DNA from: Geobacteraceae bacterium
Lineage (GTDB): Bacteria > Desulfobacterota > Desulfuromonadia > Desulfuromonadales > Geopsychrobacteraceae
NCBI GenBank assembly: GCA_027064785.1
Contig: JAMOPE010000255.1
Location: forward strand, 1 to 11,386
DNA: 11,386 nt
Direction: 5' to 3'
Shown: positions 1 through 7,344 of the stretch, one piece after another
Layout of the letters: the number at the start of each line of letters is the position of its first letter
How positions within the stretch are numbered: the stretch's first letter is position 1
Notes under the pieces: generated by a model
The model's database searches: none
Told to the model about the DNA's origin: nothing
What the model saw: only the letters and a program-made list of their open reading frames with translations
Program-made: the position numbers and the translations under genes

Positions 1-1
1 C

Positions 2-619
2 GAACAGAAACTGGGGATTAAGTATGGCCTTGATGTTGTTGTGAGTGATCCGGTTCTGAATGATTCAACGGTTGCGACCTGGAAGGTCAAGGTAACGACG
101 CAGCCGAAACAGAAAAATATGCCATTGCAGCGGATCAACATCGATATCTGTGCTATTCCCAGCTATGATATCAGGCCTGCAATACTGCGTAATTATTATG
201 GCGTTGATATGGGAACAGCGGGACTGATTCTTAATGTACAGTCGCGTGAGGAGATTCTTGCCGATAAATTTGTCGCTTTGGCGTTTCGCAACCGGGTGAA
301 AAATCGTGATTTGTGGGATATCTTGTGGTTGCAGCAGCAGGGAGTCAAATTGCCAGTGGCGTTGTTGCCCGATAAGGTCAGAGATCATCGGCGAAAGATC
401 GATGAATTCTTAACCCGATTGCTGGAACGTGTACAGCAGTTGAAAAGTGATGAGCAGATGAATCGTGACTTCATTTTTGAAATGCGGCGTTTTTTACCTG
501 AAGATATTGTTCGTTCTGCAATTGAAAATCCCGCTTTTTGGACAATTGTTGTTGACAATATTAAGCGTGGTTGTGATGAAATTCACATGGCACTGAGTTT
601 CGGGGACATAATACAATAA
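2..619 (+). CDS. AbiEii/AbiGii-family nucleotidyltransferase toxin, C-terminal part (5' end outside window)
   Basis: The reading frame is open from base 2, upstream of the first usable start codon (GTG at 41), so I read this as a gene cut by the window edge, with 205 residues visible before the TAA at 617-619. Three stretches resemble the nucleotidyltransferase fold of the AbiEii/AbiGii toxin family: INIDICAIP near bases 137-163, ILADKFVAL with a conserved-type Lys at 266-268, and RDLWDILWL starting at 305. The N-terminal GS...D catalytic motif expected in this family would lie off the window. In known type IV AbiE systems the toxin blocks growth and gives abortive phage infection, and is paired with an AbiEi antitoxin regulator encoded just upstream; that partner cannot be seen here. 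The C-terminal third (about residues 125-205) is helical-looking and not diagnostic. The family call is fairly secure; whether it is a working toxin is inference. It could instead be a solitary nucleotidyltransferase-like protein. Confidence 0.72.
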   Translation, partial: EQKLGIKYGLDVVVSDPVLNDSTVATWKVKVTTQPKQKNMPLQRINIDICAIPSYDIRPAILRNYYGVDMGTAGLILNVQSREEILADKFVALAFRNRVKNRDLWDILWLQQQGVKLPVALLPDKVRDHRRKIDEFLTRLLERVQQLKSDEQMNRDFIFEMRRFLPEDIVRSAIENPAFWTIVVDNIKRGCDEIHMALSFGDIIQ

Positions 620-658
620 AGACTTGCCTTTCAGTTGAGCACTCTCTAAAATCCACAT

Positions 659-1345
659 ATGGCTCGCTTATCTCGACTTGTTATCCCCGGATATCCACAT
701 CACGTGACTCAGCGCGGTGTCCGTTCTATGAATATCTTCCATAATGACGAAGATCGTTTGGCATATTTAGAATTTATGGCGAAGGAGGGCAAGCGTTTCG
801 GGGTGACTTTTCTCGCCTGGTGTCTGATGGATAATCATGTCCATTTGATTGCTGTTCCCGATGCGGAAACTTCACTTGCTCGTGCTATTGGTGAAGCCCA
901 TCGTCGTTATACGCGGATGAAAAATTTTGCTGAGGGAGTCCGTGGTTATTTGTTTCAGGGACGTTTCTTTTCTTGTGTTCTGGATGAGCCGCATCTCCTT
1001 GCTGCAGCGCGCTACGTAGAATTGAATCCGGTTAAAGCTGGATTGGTGTCTCAGCCATGGGAATATCCCTGGTCCAGTTGCCAGTTTTCCTGTGGTAGGC
1101 AGACATCCGATTATCTGGTGAAGGATAACATTTTGCTGGAAATGGTTGACGACTGGCCTGCTTTTCTGCGACAAGCGGATGATATGAATGAAGAAGAAGT
1201 TGTGAAGTGTACTAAAACAGGGCGGCCTGTTGGCGATAAAAACTTTATCCAGTCACTTGAAGTTTTAACCGGGCGGACATTGTACACGGCAAAGCCTGGT
1301 CGGCCACGGAAAGAAAATAGTATTATGTCCCCGGACAAGCGCTGA
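659..1345 (+). CDS. IS200-like / REP-associated tyrosine transposase (RAYT), Y1_Tnp family
   Basis: This 228-residue protein has the hallmarks of a Y1 HUH single-strand transposase. The HUH motif is in MDNHVHLI (His60 and His62), and the likely catalytic tyrosine is Tyr119 in RYVELNPVKAGLV. The N-terminus (MARLSRLVIPGYPHHVTQRG) is typical of the RAYT group rather than of IS200/IS605 TnpA, which is shorter. The C-terminal tail carries the TGRPVGDKNFI and KPGRPRK segments often seen in RAYTs. RAYTs cleave and move or duplicate small REP palindromes and are usually single-copy and domesticated. The frame is intact. I saw no clear Shine-Dalgarno before ATG 659 and no flanking hairpins that look like IS ends or REP units. 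It starts 39 bases after the AbiEii stop, and its TGA (1343-1345) shares a base with the ribF ATG, implying translational coupling. Codon use resembles its neighbours, so it is not an obvious recent arrival. Confidence 0.88.
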   Translation: MARLSRLVIPGYPHHVTQRGVRSMNIFHNDEDRLAYLEFMAKEGKRFGVTFLAWCLMDNHVHLIAVPDAETSLARAIGEAHRRYTRMKNFAEGVRGYLFQGRFFSCVLDEPHLLAAARYVELNPVKAGLVSQPWEYPWSSCQFSCGRQTSDYLVKDNILLEMVDDWPAFLRQADDMNEEEVVKCTKTGRPVGDKNFIQSLEVLTGRTLYTAKPGRPRKENSIMSPDKR

Positions 1346-2307
1346 TGGATATTTTGAGAACCTGTGATGACCTTCCCGTTTCTTTTAGCTCTGCAGCTGT
1401 TACTTTGGGCAATTTTGACGGTGTCCATTTGGGTCATCGAGAATTGTTTCGTTCCTTGATCCGCACTGCAAAACAACTGAATTGCCCCTCTATCGTTTAT
1501 ACGTTTGACCCTCATCCTTTAAAAATTCTAGCTCCTGAGAAAGCTCCACTTCTTCTGAACACCACTGCAGAAAAGCAACGCTTAATCGCAGCATCTCATG
1601 TCGATTACCTTATTGAGACACCATTTACGAATGATTTCGCAACAATGTCACCAGAGCAATTTGTCTCTGACGTCCTTGTTTCTCAACTTAAAATTAAAGC
1701 GTTGATTGTTGGATACGATTACGCTTTTGGTAAAGGGCGGTGCGGGAATACTGACTTTCTTAAAGCTTGCGGTGAAAAGTATGGTTTTGCTGTTGAAGTT
1801 TTACAGCCTGTCGGTGATGACGGTCTCCCTTACAGTTCAACCCGGATTCGAAAAATGATTTCTAAGGGAGATGTTAACGGCGTTGTCCGTTTGCTGGGTC
1901 GCCAGTATAATCTTGAGGGGATTGTTGTTCCCGGTGATCAGCGTGGTCGTGAATTAGGTTTTCCGACCGCTAATATTGAAACAGAGAAGGAGCAGTTACC
2001 TGCTCCTGGCGTCTATGCTGTCAAAGTTCGTCACAAACTCCAGGAATATGGGGGCGTTGTCAATATCGGCTGTCGTCCGACATTTGATGTTAAAGGCTCA
2101 ACGATTGAAGTTTATTTGCTCGATTTTACCGGTGAACTTTACGGTGAGAAGTTAAGACTTTATTTTGTTGAGCGATTGCGGGATGAACAGAAATTTGACA
2201 GTATTGAGGCTCTTATTGATACGATTGAAATGGATGTTGTGCGTGCACGGCAGATTCTCCAGACGGTGCAAATTGTTCAATATCGTGAATATTTATCTTT
2301 AATCTGA
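1345..2307 (+). CDS. ribF: Bifunctional riboflavin kinase / FMN adenylyltransferase (FAD synthetase)
   Basis: RibF phosphorylates riboflavin to FMN and then adenylates FMN to FAD, in the cytoplasm. The 320 residues are close to the usual length of bacterial RibF. The N-terminal adenylyltransferase domain (about 15-180) has the nucleotide-binding motif GNFDGVHLGH at 22-31, FDPHP near 55-59 and SSTRIR at 164-169. The C-terminal riboflavin kinase domain (about 185-310) has GDQRGRELGFPTAN starting at 197, the VVNIG...PTF segment, and the usual ending with VYLLDF, LYG and RLRDEQKF. All key motifs are present, so both activities are expected. The ATG overlaps the TGA of the upstream transposase by one base (TGATG); no strong separate ribosome binding site is evident, so initiation probably depends on translation of the transposase gene. 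aroE follows 31 bases downstream. No FMN riboswitch is visible in the short upstream space. Confidence 0.97.
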   Translation: MDILRTCDDLPVSFSSAAVTLGNFDGVHLGHRELFRSLIRTAKQLNCPSIVYTFDPHPLKILAPEKAPLLLNTTAEKQRLIAASHVDYLIETPFTNDFATMSPEQFVSDVLVSQLKIKALIVGYDYAFGKGRCGNTDFLKACGEKYGFAVEVLQPVGDDGLPYSSTRIRKMISKGDVNGVVRLLGRQYNLEGIVVPGDQRGRELGFPTANIETEKEQLPAPGVYAVKVRHKLQEYGGVVNIGCRPTFDVKGSTIEVYLLDFTGELYGEKLRLYFVERLRDEQKFDSIEALIDTIEMDVVRARQILQTVQIVQYREYLSLI

Positions 2308-2338
2308 TTGTTCTGTCAGTTAGCCTTGGACCATTAAA

Positions 2339-3193
2339 ATGTTGATTTCAGGAACAAGTCAAATCTATGGGTTGCTGGGTGACCCTGTTTCTCATTCGCT
2401 CTCACCTCTCATGCACAATCATGCTTTTGGTCAACACAATATTGATGCGGTCTACATTCCATTCCATGTACTTCCCTCCGAATTGTCAAACGCGGTTGCC
2501 GGTTTGCGTGCTCTAAATGTGTCCGGTGTCAATGTTACGATTCCGCATAAAGAGACAATCCTCCCATTTTTAGATGAGATTAATTCTAAAGCGCAGATGA
2601 TTGGGGCTGTGAATACGGTTGTGAATCAGAATGGTCGACTTGTCGGTTATAATACAGATTCAAGCGGTTTTCTCCGCTCTGTTTGTCACGACCTTTCATT
2701 TCAACCACCGGGTCAGGATGTCGTTTTGCTGGGGGCGGGTGGAGCATGCCGTGCTGCTGCTGTTGCTTTAGCTGAGGCAGGGGTCCGCTCAATTTCGATA
2801 GCAAACCGTCATCTGTCAAGGGCCGAGACTATTGTTCACGATCTGTCTGTATTTTTTAGTAATGTTATTATTCGACCCCTTCAATATTCTGAAGATGACT
2901 ATATCGCGGCTATTTCTAGTGCAGATCTTATTGTCAATACAACAGCCGTTGGTCTTCATGGGGAAGAGTTAAGTTTTTTACCATTGGAGAATATTAAGTG
3001 TAGCGCATTAATATATGATATGATATATTCTGCCACTGGAACTCCACTTCTTAAAAGAGCACAATCTGCAGGATTGACGTGCTCTGGAGGTTTGGGCATG
3101 TTGGCTGCACAGGGGGAGGATGCTTTTTCTCTCTGGACGGGTGTGAAGCTTCCAACCGGGTACATGAAAAACATATTGGCGCAGTTGCGGTGA
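2339..3193 (+). CDS. aroE: Shikimate dehydrogenase (NADP+)
   Basis: AroE reduces 3-dehydroshikimate to shikimate with NADPH, the fourth step of chorismate synthesis. The 284 residues fit the family. The substrate domain opens with YGLLGDPVSHSLSPLMHN near residue 10. The catalytic Lys is Lys71 in NVTIPHKE, and its Asp partner is Asp107 in GYNTDSSGF. The Rossmann domain has the GAGGA loop at 132-136 and a following NRHLSRAE segment, which fits the NADP-specificity motif. VNTTAVGL, YDMIYS with TPLL, and the C-terminal GGLGMLAAQGEDAF complete the pattern. It looks fully functional. The ATG at 2339 has only a weak upstream GGA as ribosome binding site. It sits between ribF and pilB with short gaps (31 and 53 bases) and is probably cotranscribed with both, although it has no direct role in pilus biology. 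Confidence 0.97.
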   Translation: MLISGTSQIYGLLGDPVSHSLSPLMHNHAFGQHNIDAVYIPFHVLPSELSNAVAGLRALNVSGVNVTIPHKETILPFLDEINSKAQMIGAVNTVVNQNGRLVGYNTDSSGFLRSVCHDLSFQPPGQDVVLLGAGGACRAAAVALAEAGVRSISIANRHLSRAETIVHDLSVFFSNVIIRPLQYSEDDYIAAISSADLIVNTTAVGLHGEELSFLPLENIKCSALIYDMIYSATGTPLLKRAQSAGLTCSGGLGMLAAQGEDAFSLWTGVKLPTGYMKNILAQLR

Positions 3194-3230
3194 CTATTTA
3201 AAGACCCTTAAGCGCCTGATAAATGAAAAT

Positions 3231-3236
3231 GAAGGG
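3231..3236 (+). promoter_or_regulatory. Ribosome binding site deciding the pilB start
   Basis: The Shine-Dalgarno-like GAAGGG ends 10 bases before ATG 3247. In-frame ATGs also exist at 3223 and 3229, but nothing purine-rich precedes them at a suitable distance. Starting at 3247 gives MSVSRLGELLVRN, which matches how PilB proteins normally begin. A start at 3223 would add eight residues. Confidence 0.6.
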
Positions 3237-3246
3237 ATTAAATGAG

Positions 3247-4950
3247 ATGAGCGTCAGTCGCCTAGGTGAGCTCCTGGTTCGAAATCAGCTGATTTCGGAT
3301 AACCAACTGGCAAATGCAATTTCAGAGCAAAAAAGAGAGGGTATTCGTCTCGGAGCTGCTCTTGTCAAGCTTGGTTATGTCCAGGAGCACGATCTCGCTT
3401 CTTTCCTTTCCAAGCACTATGGTGTTCCTTCTATTGACCTTTCTGAATTTGATGTTGATCCTGCTGTCGTTGAACTTGTCCCGGCTGAAGTTGCTCAAAA
3501 GTATCAACTGATTCCAATTAATCGTGCTGGAGCAACATTGATTGTTGCGATGGCCGACCCATCCAATATTTTTGCTATTGACGACATTAAGTTTATGACC
3601 GGCTTCAATGTTGAAGTCGTTGTCGCCGCAGAAGCAGCCATTAAAGATGCTATTGACCGGCTCTATGATCAAAGTGCTACTATGGCTGATGCGTTAGAAG
3701 GGCTCGAGGACTTTGATGATTTAGAGCTAGTTGATGACGCTTCCTTTGATGATGTCAGCGAGCTTGAGCGTGCCAGTGAGGATGCTCCGGTTGTTAAGCT
3801 TGTCAACCTGATTTTGACCGATGCCATTAAAAAGAAAGCTTCCGATATTCATATTGAACCGTATGAGCACGCTTTCCGCGTCCGTTACCGGATTGACGGG
3901 GTTCTTTATGAGGTTATGAAGCCACCGCGTAAGCTGAAAAATGCGATTACCTCGCGGGTTAAAATTATGGCGACACTTGATATCGCCGAACGGCGCCTGC
4001 CTCAGGATGGTCGGATTAAAATCAAAATGGCGCGAAATCAGGAGATGGATTACCGAGTCAGTTGTTTGCCGACACTATTTGGTGAAAAAATCGTTCTGCG
4101 ACTGCTTGATAAGAGTAACCTGCAGCTTGATATGACGAAGCTCGGTTACGAAGAAAAAGCTCTTGAATGGTTCAAAAAAGAGATCCATAAGCCGTTCGGA
4201 ATGGTTCTTGTCACGGGCCCAACGGGTAGTGGTAAGACGGTCTCACTTTATTCTGCACTATCCGAATTAAATCAAACCACTGAAAATATCTCAACTGCTG
4301 AAGATCCAGTCGAATTTAACTTTGCCGGAATCAACCAGGTCCAGATGCACGAAGAGATTGGACTCAATTTTGCTGCAGCTCTGCGTGCTTTTCTGCGGCA
4401 GGATCCCGATATCATCATGATTGGTGAGATCCGGGATTTTGAGACCGCAGAGATCGGCGTTAAGGCCGCGTTGACGGGTCATATGGTTCTCTCGACGCTG
4501 CACACCAACGATGCTCCTAGTACTGTCAACCGTTTGTTGAATATGGGAATTGAACCATTCCTAGTCGCTTCAGCGGTCAATCTGATATCGGCTCAGCGTC
4601 TTGGTCGGCGTGTTTGTTCTGAGTGTAAAGAGCCAGAGAAACATACCAAAGAGGCCTTGCTTGCCGGTGGTGTCCCTGAAGATCAGATCGGTAAGTTTAC
4701 GACCTACAGGGGGCGGGGTTGCTCTGCCTGTAACGATACGGGCTATAAAGGGCGAATCGGTATTTATCAGGTTATGCCGATGTTTGAGGATATTAAAGAG
4801 ATGGTTCTTTCAGGTGCAAACACTGCTGAGATTAAGCAGGAATCGATGCGTCTCGGTGTCAAAACTATGCGGCAATCGGCTATCAGCAAGATGATTGAAG
4901 GGGTCACAACTCTTGAAGAAGTCTTGCGGACAACGGTTTCTGACGATTAA
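3247..4950 (+). CDS. pilB: Type IV pilus assembly (extension) ATPase PilB
   Basis: PilB is the cytoplasmic hexameric ATPase that powers pilin polymerisation through the platform protein PilC. From ATG 3247 it is 567 residues, normal for PilB. The N-terminal domain (about 1-145) is of the MshEN/T2SSE_N type, with two RLGxxL repeats (RLGELLVRN and RLGAALVKLG). A strongly acidic linker follows (about 149-177). The ATPase core has Walker A GPTGSGKT at 324-331, the Asp box after AEDPVEF, Walker B DPDIIMIGEIRD at 386-397 and a His box around His412 (TGHMVLSTLHTND). Two CxxC pairs (Cys457/460 and Cys492/495) form the zinc site that separates PilB/GspE proteins from PilT. GspE of type II secretion is the alternative, but adjacency to pilT, pilC, pilS and pilR makes PilB much more likely. 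The ATG at 3223 is the alternative start. Confidence 0.96.
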   Translation: MSVSRLGELLVRNQLISDNQLANAISEQKREGIRLGAALVKLGYVQEHDLASFLSKHYGVPSIDLSEFDVDPAVVELVPAEVAQKYQLIPINRAGATLIVAMADPSNIFAIDDIKFMTGFNVEVVVAAEAAIKDAIDRLYDQSATMADALEGLEDFDDLELVDDASFDDVSELERASEDAPVVKLVNLILTDAIKKKASDIHIEPYEHAFRVRYRIDGVLYEVMKPPRKLKNAITSRVKIMATLDIAERRLPQDGRIKIKMARNQEMDYRVSCLPTLFGEKIVLRLLDKSNLQLDMTKLGYEEKALEWFKKEIHKPFGMVLVTGPTGSGKTVSLYSALSELNQTTENISTAEDPVEFNFAGINQVQMHEEIGLNFAAALRAFLRQDPDIIMIGEIRDFETAEIGVKAALTGHMVLSTLHTNDAPSTVNRLLNMGIEPFLVASAVNLISAQRLGRRVCSECKEPEKHTKEALLAGGVPEDQIGKFTTYRGRGCSACNDTGYKGRIGIYQVMPMFEDIKEMVLSGANTAEIKQESMRLGVKTMRQSAISKMIEGVTTLEEVLRTTVSDD

Positions 4951-4985
4951 ATTTTATTCTTTCGGTAAAGAAATAAGGGGGCATT

Positions 4986-6095
4986 ATGGCTAACATGCAT
5001 CAACTGCTCAAATCGATGATAGAGCAGGGTGCTTCAGATTTGCATGTCTCAACGGGGTCTGCACCGCAAATTCGGATTGACGGGAAGATGGTTCCGACTC
5101 CCGGACCTAATCTCACTTCTGCGGAGACAAAACAGCTTTGTTATAGTGTTCTGACTGATGCGCAGAAACGAAAGTTTGAAGAAGAAAATGAACTTGATCT
5201 CTCCTTTGGGGTGAAAGGGTTGTCGCGTTTTCGGGGAAATATCTTTGTCCAGCGCGGTGCTGTCGCCGGTGCTTTCCGGGCGATTCCGTTTGAGATTAAA
5301 ACTTTTGATGAGTTGGGATTGCCTCCGGTCGTACGAAGTTTGTCGAAAAAACCCCGAGGACTGATTCTGGTGACAGGTCCGACAGGTAGCGGTAAGACAA
5401 CGACACTTGCGGCCATAATCGATGCGATCAACAGTGAACGTCACGAACATATTATTACGATCGAAGATCCGATTGAGTATCTTCATCCACACAAAAAATG
5501 TCTGATTAATCAGCGAGAGGTTGGTGCCGATACCCAATCATTTAAAAAGGCGCTGAAATATATCCTTCGCCAGGATCCCGATGTTGTTTTGTTGGGTGAG
5601 CTTCGCGACATTGAGACGATTGAGGCGGCTCTTACGATTGCTGAAACGGGGCATTTGTGCTTTGCAACACTCCACACGAATTCGTGTGTACAGACGATGA
5701 ACCGAATCATTGACGTTTTTCCTGAAAATCAGCAGTCTCAGGTTCGTACTCAGCTCTCTTTTGTTTTAGAGGGCGTTTTGTCGCAGACATTGATGCCGCA
5801 GGCGAACGGTAAGGGTCGGGTTATGGCCCTTGAGGTGATGGTTCCGAATCCGGCGATCAGAAACTTGATTCGTGAAGACAAAATCCATCAGATTTATTCA
5901 CAGATGCAAATCGGCCAGGATAAATTTTCAATGCAGACATTAAATCAGTCGCTCTTCCTGTTGGCGCATGCTCGTCAGATTACACAGGATGACGCAATGA
6001 CACGTTCTCATGATATAGATGAACTGATACAGATGTTTGCTAATCCTGCATCGGTCTTGTCGCGAAGAAAGTCGATCAATTCTGGGACACGATAA
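4986..6095 (+). CDS. pilT: Type IV pilus retraction ATPase PilT
   Basis: PilT depolymerises the pilus and powers twitching motility and DNA uptake. The 369 residues are slightly longer than a typical PilT (about 345-365), with a short extra C-terminal tail. The N-terminal PAS-like domain begins MHQLLKSMIEQGASDLHVS. The core contains Walker A GPTGSGKTTT at 131-140, the Asp box IEDPIEYLH, Walker B DPDVVLLGELRD at 197-208, a His box around His223 (TGHLCFATLHTNS), and the retraction-specific AIRNLIRE motif at 290-297. PilB-type zinc cysteines are absent, as expected. A good ribosome binding site, AAGGGG at 4975-4980, ends 5 bases before the ATG. It lies 35 bases after pilB and 31 before pilC. In Geobacter the pilT copy at this position is called pilT4; that paralogue name is inferred from gene order. 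Confidence 0.96.
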   Translation: MANMHQLLKSMIEQGASDLHVSTGSAPQIRIDGKMVPTPGPNLTSAETKQLCYSVLTDAQKRKFEEENELDLSFGVKGLSRFRGNIFVQRGAVAGAFRAIPFEIKTFDELGLPPVVRSLSKKPRGLILVTGPTGSGKTTTLAAIIDAINSERHEHIITIEDPIEYLHPHKKCLINQREVGADTQSFKKALKYILRQDPDVVLLGELRDIETIEAALTIAETGHLCFATLHTNSCVQTMNRIIDVFPENQQSQVRTQLSFVLEGVLSQTLMPQANGKGRVMALEVMVPNPAIRNLIREDKIHQIYSQMQIGQDKFSMQTLNQSLFLLAHARQITQDDAMTRSHDIDELIQMFANPASVLSRRKSINSGTR

Positions 6096-6126
6096 GCAGT
6101 ATTTAACATAGTGAAAGGGGTAGACC

Positions 6127-7344
6127 ATGCCAACATTTGCTTGGACAGGTCGGGCACGAGACGGAAAAAGTACAAAGGGAACGATGGAGGCGGCGAGCGA
6201 AGCGGCCGTGATGGCAAACCTGCGTCGTCAGGGGATACAGGCGAGTAAGATCAAAGAGTCTGGTAAAGGACTGAATGCGGATATCAATATTGGTTTTTTG
6301 AAACCTAAAATTACGACTAAAGATATTGTCGTGTTTACTCGCCAGTTTGCCACAATGATTGATGCCGGTCTTCCTTTGGTACAATGTCTTGATATTCTCT
6401 CATCACAACAGGATAACCCAACGTTTAAAAAAATTCTTCTGCAGGTTAAAGAGGATGTCGAATCGGGATCAACTTTTGCGGATGCGCTGAAAAAGCATCC
6501 TAAAGCGTTCAATGAATTGTATGTAAACTTGGTTGCAGCGGGTGAAGTTGGCGGTATTCTCGATACGATTTTGAATCGTCTGGCTGTTTACATTGAAAAA
6601 GCACTGAAATTGAAAAAACAGGTAAAGAGTGCAATGACTTATCCTGTTACAATTATCGGCATAGCCCTTGTCGTTATCGCGGTTATTCTGGTTTTTGTTA
6701 TCCCGGCATTTGAAAAAATGTTTGCCGATTTCGGTGGTGCTCTGCCGATGCCGACCCAGATTGTTATCAATATCAGTAATTTTGTTCAGGATTATATTCT
6801 ACTGATCATCGGTTCCATTATCTTTGTGATTTTTGCCGCGAAGAAGATTTATGCAACCAACAAGGGTCGGGATAAAATTGATAACTGGGCACTGAAACTT
6901 CCGGTGATGGGGATTCTGATTCGTAAGGTTGCGGTTGCTAAATTTGCCCGAACTTTATCAACGATGATTTCGAGTGGTGTACCAATCCTTGATGGCCTTG
7001 ATATTGTTCGGAAGACGGCTGGAAACCGGACGGTTGAAAAAGCGATTGCTCAGGTACGCTCCAGTATCAGTGAAGGTAAAACGATTGCTGAACCGCTCAA
7101 GGCCTCGGGTGTTTTTCCACCGATGGTCTGCCAAATGATCGAAGTTGGTGAGCAGGCAGGTGCCCTTGATACGATGCTGAGCAAAATTGCCGATTTCTAC
7201 GATGATGAAGTTGACGATGCCGTTGGCAATCTGACAGCAATGATGGAACCGCTGTTAATGCTGTTTCTTGGAACAACAGTCGGTGGTTTAGTCATCGCAA
7301 TGTATCTGCCGATCTTTAAACTGGCTGGGACAGTTGGCGGTTAA
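6127..7344 (+). CDS. pilC: Type IV pilus inner-membrane platform protein PilC (GspF family)
   Basis: PilC is the polytopic inner-membrane protein that couples PilB and PilT to the growing or shrinking pilus. It has 405 residues, the standard length. The short N-terminal part (MPTFAWTGRARDGK) is typical of the family. Two T2SSF domains follow, about residues 67-190 and 270-392, the first containing TRQFATMIDAGLPL and the second the matching ARTLSTMISSGVPI. Membrane segments are visible at about 174-195, 224-241 and 376-395. A strong ribosome binding site, AAAGGGG at 6114-6120, precedes the ATG by 6 bases. Its TAA overlaps the pilS ATG by one base (TAATG), so the platform and the sensor kinase are translationally coupled. 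GspF is the alternative family member but does not fit the context. Confidence 0.96.
   Translation: MPTFAWTGRARDGKSTKGTMEAASEAAVMANLRRQGIQASKIKESGKGLNADINIGFLKPKITTKDIVVFTRQFATMIDAGLPLVQCLDILSSQQDNPTFKKILLQVKEDVESGSTFADALKKHPKAFNELYVNLVAAGEVGGILDTILNRLAVYIEKALKLKKQVKSAMTYPVTIIGIALVVIAVILVFVIPAFEKMFADFGGALPMPTQIVINISNFVQDYILLIIGSIIFVIFAAKKIYATNKGRDKIDNWALKLPVMGILIRKVAVAKFARTLSTMISSGVPILDGLDIVRKTAGNRTVEKAIAQVRSSISEGKTIAEPLKASGVFPPMVCQMIEVGEQAGALDTMLSKIADFYDDEVDDAVGNLTAMMEPLLMLFLGTTVGGLVIAMYLPIFKLAGTVGG

Noticed and set aside
619..659. Search for REP palindromes or insertion-sequence ends flanking the transposase
   Set aside because: No inverted repeat or hairpin of convincing length was found on either side.
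1111..1515. 134-residue minus-strand frame
   Set aside because: It is antisense to the RAYT-ribF junction; both + strand genes are well supported and the peptide is composition-driven.
3175..3190. Sigma-54-like TTGGC...TTGC near the end of aroE
   Set aside because: The GG-to-GC spacing is 7 bases instead of the required 10.
4957..4972. Small hairpin TTCTTT-CGGT-AAAGAA between pilB and pilT
   Set aside because: The stem is only 6 bp and AT-rich, with no T tract; it is too weak to call a terminator or an RNA switch, though it lies just before the pilT ribosome binding site.
5049..5537. 162-residue minus-strand frame
   Set aside because: It lies wholly inside pilT, whose motifs are intact; the antisense product has no recognisable domain and no ribosome binding site.
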